Shown: positions 7,980-14,254 of the stretch, piece by piece | Position numbering within the stretch: the stretch's first letter is position 1 | Layout of the letters: every line of letters starts with the position of its first letter | Origin: Phycisphaerales bacterium | GTDB taxonomy: Bacteria > Planctomycetota > Phycisphaerae > Phycisphaerales > UBA1924 | Direction: 5' to 3' | NCBI GenBank assembly: GCA_007124345.1 | Contig: SLFH01000197.1 | Location: forward strand, 1 to 14,327 | DNA length: 14,327 nt | Position numbers and translations under genes: made by a program | Notes under the pieces: model-generated | What the model saw: only the letters and a program-made list of their open reading frames with translations | Databases searched by the model: none | Told to the model about the DNA's origin: nothing

Positions 7980-9032
7980 TCAGTTCTCGCCGGAGTCGTC
8001 CTTGCTGCGTGAATCGAGGTACTCGATAATGAGCTGTTCGAACTCTGGAGTGATCATCTGTATCGTGCGGGCCTCGATGAACGCCTGCTCGCGAGAGACG
8101 CCTTTGTCGAGCACGCGATACGCGATCCAGCCCGGCCCGGCTCGGTTTCCTGTTCTGCAGTGGATCGCTGCGGTCTCACCGGCGGCGTCGGCCTCCAAAA
8201 AGGCTCTCCGCGAGGCGTCGATGATCGTGCTGTCCAGATCATCGGGGCCCGAGAAAGGAATGTGGACCCAACGCATGCCGCGCGACTCAACAGCGTCCGC
8301 CTGGTCGTAGTCGGGGTTCTCTTCGGTCGGGCGGAAGCTGATCACCCGTTGGACGCCGAGTTCGCGGAGCATCTCGAGCTCTTCGGGAGAGGGCTGGTGG
8401 AGAATGAACCTATGGCGAATCCCGCCGAGCACGGCTTCCGGCGGCGGAACTGTCCCGGGCCCGATCCGCGCGGTCGGTCTGCGGCCCGCCTCGTGCCCCT
8501 CGCGGACGAAATCGCTCACGCCGGCCGCGTGCGACCAGAGCAACGCGACGACCTCCGGATCGTCCGACCACTCTTCAATCTTCACGCCGTTGTCGGTTTT
8601 TTCGACATGGAGCTCGACCGCTTTGTGTTGTGCAAAGAGCTCGGCGAAGATCGGATCCCACATCCGAACCCGAGCCCCGGCTTCCATCCGGGCCTGCATC
8701 GAGAACGCGTGGTCCTGCAGCCGGGCGATTACCTCGGGATCGTCGGACTCGGTGGTCGCCTCGACGCCGCGTTCAGTGTAGATCACAACGCGACGGATCT
8801 TCGGCGCATCGGAGAGCAGTTGCTGCCAGACGCGACGGTCATGGGCGAGCGGGTTGAACCTCGGCTCGCCCGGCTCGCGTAGGGATGATGCGCCTTCGGC
8901 GGATCCGGATTGCGCTGCAACCTCCGAAGTTCCATAGCCCACGGTGACGCCGAAGCCGGCTGCGGCCATCAGGACTCGTGCGGAGAATGCTTGATATGGT
9001 CTTCGGGGGCGGGACTGGAAGGTCGACTTCAC
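7980..9032 (-). CDS. exported DUF442-like (CX4R) phosphatase with duplicated N-terminal module
   Basis: A 350-aa protein. An Arg-rich start and a hydrophobic core at about residues 18-33 before VAAQ indicate export. Residues about 195-345 form a cysteine-dependent phosphatase-like domain: RVISFRPTEENPDY, WVHIPFSGPDDLD, then AIHCRTGNRAG with Cys292 and Arg297. The spacing is C-X4-R as in DUF442/BLH-type phosphatases, not the CX5R of classical tyrosine phosphatases. Residues about 78-185 hold two copies of one unit, recognisable by SDDPEVIARLQDHA (from 97) and SDDPEVVALLWSHA (from 157), with MWDPIF between them. I do not know a name for that unit. The GTG at 9032 is preferred over the ATG at 9053 because AGGAG precedes it by 7 bases. 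Convergent with the EEP gene. The substrate is unknown. Confidence 0.82.
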   Translation of the reverse strand: MKSTFQSRPRRPYQAFSARVLMAAAGFGVTVGYGTSEVAAQSGSAEGASSLREPGEPRFNPLAHDRRVWQQLLSDAPKIRRVVIYTERGVEATTESDDPEVIARLQDHAFSMQARMEAGARVRMWDPIFAELFAQHKAVELHVEKTDNGVKIEEWSDDPEVVALLWSHAAGVSDFVREGHEAGRRPTARIGPGTVPPPEAVLGGIRHRFILHQPSPEELEMLRELGVQRVISFRPTEENPDYDQADAVESRGMRWVHIPFSGPDDLDSTIIDASRRAFLEADAAGETAAIHCRTGNRAGPGWIAYRVLDKGVSREQAFIEARTIQMITPEFEQLIIEYLDSRSKDDSGEN

Positions 9033-9039
9033 AAGAGCA

Positions 9040-9044
9040 CTCCT
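9040..9044 (-). promoter_or_regulatory. ribosome binding site deciding the GTG start of the phosphatase
   Basis: The minus strand reads AGGAG with a 7-base spacer to GTG at 9032. The upstream ATG at 9053 has no such site. Confidence 0.6.
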
Positions 9045-9057
9045 GGGCTGCATGATT

Positions 9058-9096
9058 CGTTGGATCGTGAGGCCCGCACGGATCAGTTGTCCAACG
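9058..9096 (-). promoter_or_regulatory. leader hairpin upstream of the exported phosphatase
   Basis: On the minus strand CGTTG pairs with CAACG, and inside it GATCCGTG pairs with CACGATC with one bulged C, around the loop CGGGCCT. A 7-base internal segment interrupts one side. It ends 25 bases before the GTG start. It could be a structured 5' leader or a protein site; it matches no riboswitch class I recognise. Confidence 0.35.
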
Positions 9097-9450
9097 CGCC
9101 GCTCCGGATTCTATTTCAACGATGTGCCTCGAAAGAGCGTCGAGAAAGCATTCCGTCAACGTATTGATGACTGTACTTGCGTTCTGCGTTCATATGCTGT
9201 CGGTCCGAGGCCTATCCGGCCTTGGATCATGCTTCCAGAGCACCCCGCCGTGCGTTGACGCATCGTCCCGGAGTCCTCGGGCCAAGACCAAGTCGCGGAG
9301 CACGCCTCCGCCCAATGTCCTGCGCGGCAAGGGATCGTGCCGGATCAAGGAAGCCGCAAGGACGCTTCCGCTCTCATCGAGCGACAGTGTTAATGTGTGA
9401 GCGGCCGGCCGCGATGTCGGTCTCGTACGCCTCGGCGGATGGGATCGCCC
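9097..9450. other. intergenic stretch without a recognisable gene, lower GC than its neighbours
   Basis: Open frames here are short, lack ribosome sites and give no recognisable protein. The part at about 9100-9210 is visibly richer in A/T than the flanking genes. It must contain the promoter of the phosphatase gene, but I cannot single out a convincing -35/-10 pair. Confidence 0.5.
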
Positions 9451-9489
9451 AAAAATAACCGAGGCCGCGCCACCCGTTCGGGCGCGGCC
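9451..9489 (-). terminator. intrinsic terminator of the three-gene minus-strand operon
   Basis: GGCCGCGCC at 9463-9471 pairs perfectly with GGCGCGGCC at 9481-9489 across a 9-base loop. On the minus strand the stem is followed within a few bases by TTATTTTTG. It lies 36 bases after the stop of the host-attachment-like gene. Confidence 0.85.
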
Positions 9490-9524
9490 CCGGGATCGCG
9501 GCCAGAGTCGGTTGTTGCGTCGTG

Positions 9525-9998
9525 TCAGAGTTTGGCGGCCTGGCGGCGCAGCTCGCGGACGGCCCGGACCATCGCGGGATGATCCTGGAGCTCGTTCTCC
9601 GGCAGGCCGGTCAGGTCGACTTCCCACAATTGGATCGGCGCGTTCGAATGGGCGAGCTCCGGGCGCAGCAGTCCGAGCAGCTTCGGCCCGGCGAGCAGCC
9701 CGACGGTCCCGTGTCGGTCGGCGGTGCTCTGAACCCACCGGCCGATCTCGCGCACGAAGCGCCGGGTCTCCACTTCGTCGGGTCCCTGCGAGGGGGTGTG
9801 GACAGCGGCGTCGGCGTCCTTGCCCGCGGGCCGGGCCGGCCTGCGGGGTTCGGGGTCGTGCTCGTGATCGTTTTGAAGCGCGTCGATCTCGCTGAGGCGG
9901 AGGCGGTCGCGCTCATCGAAGAAGCATGTGAAGAGCCGCGCCTGGCGTGCGTCTGCGAGAACGATCGCCTGACCGGGACTGTCAAGGTTCGCTGTCAT
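9525..9998 (-). CDS. host-attachment-protein / baeRF-like protein
   Basis: A 157-aa cytoplasmic protein resembling the bacterial host-attachment (baeRF, eRF1-like) group. The N-terminal strand AIVLADARQARLFTC (residues 11-25), a variable acidic and Arg/Pro-rich middle (41-72), then VREIGRWVQ, VGLLAGPKLLGLLRPEL (99-115) and a closing DLTGLPENEL follow that family's usual order. The family is named after an Agrobacterium protein; its molecular role is not established, and a link to ribosome or stress function is inferred from the eRF1-like fold. AAGGAAGG lies just upstream of the ATG, and the preceding stop is only 7 bases away, so translation is probably coupled. It is the last gene before the terminator. 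Confidence 0.78.
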   Translation of the reverse strand: MTANLDSPGQAIVLADARQARLFTCFFDERDRLRLSEIDALQNDHEHDPEPRRPARPAGKDADAAVHTPSQGPDEVETRRFVREIGRWVQSTADRHGTVGLLAGPKLLGLLRPELAHSNAPIQLWEVDLTGLPENELQDHPAMVRAVRELRRQAAKL

Positions 9999-10005
9999 GG
10001 CTGCA

Positions 10006-10368
10006 TCACCTTCCTTGGTCGGTTGGTGTACTGAACTGCTCCCGCCCGTGTTCCGAGCGTGCGCCCCGCCCCGGGAGGTCGGCCGATGCCCGACCGGAAG
10101 GCGTTCCGTCTCTCTCGGTCCTGCAGGGCGACCGCTTTCCTGCGGGCGGCTCGACCAGGATCGAGGGCGCAAACCCGGCCCTCGCGACCGCGCCGAGCAG
10201 CGCCGACGGGTCGCACCGGTCGTCGTGCCAGACAAGCACCGTGCCCCGGCACAGGTCGGCGCGGACATCCGTCACCGAATTGATCGTCCGCAGCGCCCCG
10301 CAGACTTCCTCGCGCGAGCGGTCGTTGTACATCCGGCCCACGAGCATGACTGTGTACGGCGTGACCAT
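10006..10368 (-). CDS. small HMA-fold-like protein lacking the CxxC metal site
   Basis: A 120-aa protein. Residues 5-72 follow the beta-alpha-beta-beta-alpha-beta pattern of a heavy-metal-associated domain: YTVMLVGRM, then the helix SREEVCGALRTI, VTDVRADLCRGTVLVWHDD, the helix PSALLGAVARAG, and FAPSILV. The loop that carries CxxC in metal-binding members reads MYND here, so classic Cu/Zn chelation is not expected, although Cys23, Cys40 and Cys52 exist elsewhere. The tail from about residue 75 is low-complexity, rich in Arg, Gly and Ser. GAGGTGAAG precedes the ATG. The gene starts 4 bases after the stop of the DUF2934-like gene. The fold assignment is by pattern only. Confidence 0.65.
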   Translation of the reverse strand: MVTPYTVMLVGRMYNDRSREEVCGALRTINSVTDVRADLCRGTVLVWHDDRCDPSALLGAVARAGFAPSILVEPPAGKRSPCRTERDGTPSGRASADLPGRGARSEHGREQFSTPTDQGR

Positions 10369-10372
10369 GGCT

Positions 10373-10639
10373 TCACCTCACCTCCACGCTCTCCCGAGCG
10401 CGTCTCGCCGCGTCAGGAAGGCGACGCGTTCTCATCAACGAGTCTCTTCGATCGGACAACCGTTGGTGGGCGATCCCGCCGCCGAACATGCGCTGCAGGT
10501 GCAACTCGGCCTCGAACCAATTCAGGCGTTCGTTGCCGCCGTAACGCAGCCAGAGTTCTTCGGCGATCACGGCGGTGAGCCGCTCCGTCAGGTCGACGTC
10601 GGTCTGCGGGTCCGCGGTCGGTCTGATGACGAAGCGCAT
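10373..10639 (-). CDS. DUF2934-like small protein
   Basis: An 88-aa protein. Residues 22-52 (TAVIAEELWLRYGGNERLNW, followed by FEAELHLQRMFG) resemble DUF2934, a short helical motif in which an Ala/Glu-Leu-Trp helix is followed by a W..AE.xL helix. Its function is unknown. The C-terminus is Arg-rich and basic. I chose the ATG at 10639 because GAGGAAG lies 4 bases upstream; the frame stays open to 10684 without a better site. First gene of a minus-strand operon of three, divergent from the sensor kinase. Confidence 0.65.
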   Translation of the reverse strand: MRFVIRPTADPQTDVDLTERLTAVIAEELWLRYGGNERLNWFEAELHLQRMFGGGIAHQRLSDRRDSLMRTRRLPDAARRARESVEVR

Positions 10640-10690
10640 GGTCTTCCTCGCTTTCCTAGTGTTCGGCGGTGACTCTATCTCCACACTACG

Positions 10691-10718
10691 ATCATGCTCT
10701 TTCTGTACACCGCTTCAA
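10691..10718 (-). promoter_or_regulatory. candidate promoter of the three-gene minus-strand operon
   Basis: On the minus strand TTGAAG (10718-10713) and CATGAT (10696-10691) are separated by 16 bases, each matching four of six positions of a sigma-70-type consensus. The start of transcription would fall about 45 bases before the ATG at 10639. Only a pattern match. Confidence 0.35.
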
Positions 10719-10720
10719 CA

Positions 10721-10732
10721 GGGAAAATTCCC
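10721..10732. repeat. short palindrome in the divergent control region
   Basis: GGGAA and TTCCC flank a central AA, giving a 12-base dyad just upstream of the candidate minus-strand promoter. It could be an operator half or chance. Confidence 0.3.
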
Positions 10733-10737
10733 CGATC

Positions 10738-10774
10738 GGAGTGTTTCAGTCGCGAACCGACTGAAGTTCACTCC
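10738..10774. promoter_or_regulatory. 37-base imperfect inverted repeat, candidate operator of the divergent promoters
   Basis: Inner arms TTCAGTCG (10745-10752) and CGACTGAA (10758-10765) are perfect around the spacer CGAAC. Outer arms GGAGTG (10738-10743) and CACTCC (10769-10774) are also perfect, with T on one side and GTT on the other between inner and outer arms. It overlaps the candidate -35 of the sensor kinase gene and sits behind the candidate promoter of the other operon. No T-tract follows on either strand, so it is not a terminator. The encoded NarL-type regulator is the obvious candidate binder, as an inference. Confidence 0.6.
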
Positions 10775-10796
10775 CGCAGGACGATGTTGGTATCCT
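10767..10796 (+). promoter_or_regulatory. candidate promoter of the sensor kinase gene giving a leaderless mRNA
   Basis: TTCACT (10767-10772) and TATCCT (10791-10796) are 18 bases apart, each with four of six consensus positions. Transcription would start near 10803, which is the GTG directly before the ATG at 10806. This agrees with the lack of any ribosome site there. Confidence 0.4.
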
Positions 10797-10805
10797 CACC
10801 CAGTG

Positions 10806-13166
10806 ATGAAACAGGAACCGGAGTCCGGGGAGTTCGGCGCGGATCAACACCCGGGCGAGTTAACCGTCGGCCAGCAAGCGGTTTTCCTGCTCCGCAATGA
10901 GGCCCTCGCCTCGGCGCTGCCGCCGATCGTCGCCGTCGATGAGCGGGGGCGCATTGTTTTCGCCAGCGACGGCGTCCGGGAGTCGCTCGGCTGGGACCCC
11001 GGGGAACTACCGGGAAAGCGCGTTTCCGTGCTCTTGCCAGGCGACCCCGACGAACGGGAGCTTGACAGACTGATCAAGCGGCTCGTCGCCAGGCCCCGCG
11101 AGGCATTCCGCCTGCCAAGGGTGTTCAACGCGGCCCGGAGAGACGGGGCGATCCTCCCGTTCGAACTCACGGTCTCACGGGTCCATGTGCCCGAACGCGG
11201 CGGCCATGTCCTTTTTGGGATTCTTCGCGATGTCTCCAAGCGTGTCACGGCCGAGACCCGCCTCCGCAGCACCGAGCAGACCCTCCAACTCTGCCTCGAG
11301 ACGGCCTCGATGGGCGCGTTCGAATGGGACGCGGACTCAGGACGCCTCGTCTGGGATGACCGCCACCACGCCCTCTTCGGCTTCGACAAGGGCGAAGAGG
11401 TCAGGCGGGGCGAAGACGCTCTGGACACGATCTTTCAAGAGGACCGCGAGCGTGTGGCCGACGCGTTGCGTGTCGCCCTCGAGGGGGGCGAGCGGTTCGA
11501 CATCGAGTACCGCGTTCCGACTCACGACGGGGGCGTGCGCTGGCTGGCGACCGTCGGGCAGCGGGACCGGGCCCCGTCGGGTCGGACCCGCCTGATCGGC
11601 GTCACCTCCGACATCACCAGGCACCGGCTCTCGGAGGAAAGCCTCACCCGCCGCCAGGGCGATCTGGAGCGAGAACTCCTCGAACGTTCCGGCCAGCTCG
11701 ACCACTCCAACGCCCAGCTCCGCGTCGCCGACCGCATGGTGGCGATCGGCACACTCGCGGCAGGCCTCGGCCACGACATGGGCAATGTCCTCCTCCCCGT
11801 GCGTGCCCACCTCAACGCGGCCGGCGTGGTCACGCAGAACCCGCTGGTGGTCGATCACCTCGACGCGATCGGCCGAAGCATCGGCTACCTGCAGCAACTC
11901 GCTGACGGCCTGCAGTCGATGGCCTCCGAGCCCGAGACGCAGGCCGGGCGAACGCCCTCGACGGACATCCATTCCTGGTGGTCGCGTGTCGGGCCCCTCT
12001 TGGTCAAGGCGCTGCCCAAACACATCGGTTTCCGGGAGGACCTCCCGCCGGACATTCCGCGTGTGGCGCTGCAGGAGCACCAACTCACCCAGGCGGTGCT
12101 CAACCTCGTCGTCAACGCCGGCGAGGCGATCGGCAACACGCCCACCGGGGGGAAGGAGGCGGAGGTGCTGCTCAGGGCGAGGGAGGTCCGTTCCGACGCC
12201 CGCCACGAGGTCGAGATCTGCGTGGCCGACAACGGGCCCGGGATGACCGACCATGTCCGGCGACACGCCCTCGACATGTTCTTCACCACCAAGCAGCGGG
12301 GGATGGGCACAGGCCTTGGCCTCACCCTGGCGCGAAGCGTTGCGGAGCGGGCCGGGGGGTCGGTCGAGATCGACTCGATGCTCGGCCGCGGCACGAGCGT
12401 CTCTATGCGGCTTCCCGCCTGCCGATCCGAACAGGCCACGGGGAAGGCCGGGCGCCCGGTCGGCCGTGCAGGGCCGGCCGGTTCGAGAAAGCGCGTGGGC
12501 AAGAAACGGGACGAAGCGATCCGCGTCTTGTGCGTCGACGACCACGCTCTGCTGATCGAGGGCCTGAAGGCCCAGTTCGGGCTCGACGATCGGGTCCGCG
12601 TCGTCGGGGCCCTCGCATCGGCCGAGGGGCTTGTCGAGCGTGTCAGGGAGTTGCGGCCGGACATCGTGCTTCTGGACATCGAGATGCCCGGCCCCGACGC
12701 GTTCGAGGCCGCCGATCGCCTGCGCAGAACCTGCCCGGAAGCCCGGGTCGTCGTCCTCAGCGCCCACATCCGAGATGGGTACCTCGCTTCGGCCAGGCGC
12801 TGCGGCGCGTCCGGCTATTTCGCGAAGTCCGATTCCCTGGAAGACATCGTCGACGGGATCGTCCGTGTGGCGAACTCTGGAGGGGCGGGGTTCGTCATGG
12901 GCCCGAAGGTCCGGCGCCGATTCGAAGAGCGCGGCGACCGCGGCGAAGCGGATGGCGTCCTCCCCATCCAATCGCTCACCTCACGGGAGGTCGAGGTGCT
13001 GCGACTGATCGGCAAGGGCCTTACTCGCACGCAGATCGCCGCCGAACTGTCGCGCAGCCCCAAAACGATCGACGGTCACCAGAGCAGCATCATCCGCAAG
13101 CTCGGGGCCGAAGGCCGAGCGGACCTCGTACGCCTCGCGATCCGCGAGGGCTTCGCCGAGGCGTGA
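10806..13166 (+). CDS. one-piece two-component system: PAS-PAS-histidine kinase-receiver-LuxR HTH
   Basis: A 786-aa cytoplasmic protein without membrane helices. Order: PAS 1 (about 35-145), PAS 2 (about 155-270, PAS_3-like, ending LIGVTSDITRHR), a helical linker (275-305), the dimerisation/phosphoacceptor helix with GLGHDMGN (His323), an ATPase domain with VNAGEAI (Asn437), VADNGPGM (Asp475) and GMGTGLGL (to about 545), a basic linker, a receiver domain with CVDDH (Asp578, Asp579), phosphoacceptor Asp624 in LLDIEMPG and Lys674, and a NarL/FixJ helix-turn-helix (724-786, LTSREVEVLRLIGKGLTRTQ). Kinase, receiver and DNA-binding output are thus in one chain. The H-box with HDMGN differs from the common HEINN form. 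Start is the ATG at 10806; the GTG at 10803 is the alternative. The signal sensed is unknown. Confidence 0.88.
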   Translation: MKQEPESGEFGADQHPGELTVGQQAVFLLRNEALASALPPIVAVDERGRIVFASDGVRESLGWDPGELPGKRVSVLLPGDPDERELDRLIKRLVARPREAFRLPRVFNAARRDGAILPFELTVSRVHVPERGGHVLFGILRDVSKRVTAETRLRSTEQTLQLCLETASMGAFEWDADSGRLVWDDRHHALFGFDKGEEVRRGEDALDTIFQEDRERVADALRVALEGGERFDIEYRVPTHDGGVRWLATVGQRDRAPSGRTRLIGVTSDITRHRLSEESLTRRQGDLERELLERSGQLDHSNAQLRVADRMVAIGTLAAGLGHDMGNVLLPVRAHLNAAGVVTQNPLVVDHLDAIGRSIGYLQQLADGLQSMASEPETQAGRTPSTDIHSWWSRVGPLLVKALPKHIGFREDLPPDIPRVALQEHQLTQAVLNLVVNAGEAIGNTPTGGKEAEVLLRAREVRSDARHEVEICVADNGPGMTDHVRRHALDMFFTTKQRGMGTGLGLTLARSVAERAGGSVEIDSMLGRGTSVSMRLPACRSEQATGKAGRPVGRAGPAGSRKRVGKKRDEAIRVLCVDDHALLIEGLKAQFGLDDRVRVVGALASAEGLVERVRELRPDIVLLDIEMPGPDAFEAADRLRRTCPEARVVVLSAHIRDGYLASARRCGASGYFAKSDSLEDIVDGIVRVANSGGAGFVMGPKVRRRFEERGDRGEADGVLPIQSLTSREVEVLRLIGKGLTRTQIAAELSRSPKTIDGHQSSIIRKLGAEGRADLVRLAIREGFAEA

Positions 13167-13176
13167 GGGGTGAGAT

Positions 13177-14164
13177 TCATCGGAGGCGGGCGGCGAGGGC
13201 TTGGTGTCCGGCCGATGCCGCGTAGTCCTCCGGCGTTTCGCCGAGTTCGTCGGTCGCATGGACGCTGTAGCCGAGCGAGAGCATCCGCTCGACGAGCGCC
13301 GCATCGCCTGTTGCCGCGGCGGCCATCAGCGGGGTCATGCCCCACGCGGTCGCGTCGCTCGCGCCGGCCTGCGTTGAGAGCAACGCGTCGACGATCTCGG
13401 TCCGCTCGTTGATGATCGCCCAGGTCAGCGCAGTCCAGTCCGAGTCGGGCCGGACCTTGCTCGGCGATGCGGCGATCGACCGGTCGTCGGACAGGCGTAT
13501 CCGCACCAGCGTGTCGTCCGGCGGCGCATCGGCTTGGCGCAGCAGCTCTGCGAGGTAGCGGTCGATCAAGGGGTTGCTCGCGATCTGGCCCAGCCTGACG
13601 CCTTGGCTCCGCAGCCCGATCGCTTCGCGGATCATTGTTTCGTCGCGCGCCGGGTCGATCGCCCGGGCGAGGCGGACCAGGTTTGGGAGCGAGCCCGGTT
13701 TGGGCGCGGCCCAGACGAACACGGGGCGCCCGTCGACCGGGACAGGCCGCCGGATGGAGGCGCCGGCCTCGACGAGCATCGAGATCACATCCGGCGACGC
13801 CCTTTGCAACGCGAAGAACATAAGGATGCATCGCGTCTGCATCAGGCGCAAACTCGGGATCGGCCCCCGCGTCGAGCAGCAGGCGGACGACCTCGGCGTG
13901 ATCGAGGCGCACGGCTTCGATTAGGGGCGTCGTCCGTAGGCGCGCCTTGCCGGACAGCAGGAACGCGGTCACGCTGGTCTCGGTCAGCACGGCGTCTGGG
14001 TCGGCCCCCTTCGCGAGCAACGCAGCGACGCGACTGGCGTCGCCGTCGCGTGCGGCATCGACCAGCCGCGACGCCCCGGGCGGGGAAAGCAAGAGCGCTG
14101 CCGATGCGATCACGCAGGCTGTAACCAGCACGCAGACCAGCAGGAGGCGGGGCTTTGTCACCAT
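13177..14164 (-). pseudogene. ankyrin-repeat protein, membrane-anchored or exported, broken by a one-base frameshift
   Basis: The reading from the ATG at 14164 begins with a hydrophobic stretch (LLLVCVLVTACVIASAALLL, residues 7-26), a signal anchor or signal peptide, then ankyrin repeats at about 32-60 and 77-106 (TPLIEAVRLDHAEVVRLLLD, then AGADPEF). At residue 114 homology leaves this frame and continues in the next one down to the stop at 13177, with further ankyrin-like units (DVISMLVEAGASI; TALTWAIINERTEIVDALL; MTPLMAAAATGDAALVERML). Dropping one base at 13822 joins the two parts into a 328-aa protein reading AMHPMFFALQRA across the junction. No homopolymer run lies there. It is either a real mutation or a sequencing or assembly error. 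Ankyrin repeats mediate protein contacts; the partner is unknown. The gene ends 10 bases from the sensor kinase stop. Confidence 0.75.
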
Positions 14165-14184
14165 AGATCGCCAAGCATACGAGC

Positions 14185-14213
14185 TTGCTATTGAGACTCG
14201 GTCTCAATAGAGT
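14185..14213 (+). promoter_or_regulatory. candidate promoter of the gene at 14255
   Basis: TTGCTA (14185-14190) and TAGAGT (14208-14213) are 17 bases apart, each matching four of six consensus positions. The transcript would start near 14220, about 35 bases before the ATG. The spacer is filled by the central part of a perfect palindrome. Confidence 0.5.
14188..14210. promoter_or_regulatory. Fur-like palindromic operator between -35 and -10
   Basis: CTATTGAGAC and GTCTCAATAG are perfect 10-base inverted arms around TCG. The core TGAGACTCGGTCTCA has the 7-1-7 layout and TGA...TCA ends of ferric-uptake-regulator boxes, with departures from the enterobacterial consensus inside. Its position across the promoter spacer is that of a repressor site. 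Fur is an inference; another dimeric repressor would fit as well. Confidence 0.6.
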
Positions 14214-14254
14214 TCCAACCCCGCCAGACGGCGTGGGGGATTCGGGAGGTTCGT

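Noticed and set aside
9122..9400. 92-codon plus-strand open frame in the gene-free stretch
   Set aside because: No ribosome site, Ser/Arg-rich composition and no recognisable motif.
9401..9412. Perfect 12-base palindrome GCGGCCGGCCGC
   Set aside because: Made only of G and C in a GC-rich genome and not placed near a start or promoter, so chance is a sufficient explanation.
11337..12971. 544-codon minus-strand open frame over the sensor kinase
   Set aside because: It mirrors the kinase, ATPase and receiver domains of the plus strand and has no family-like motifs.
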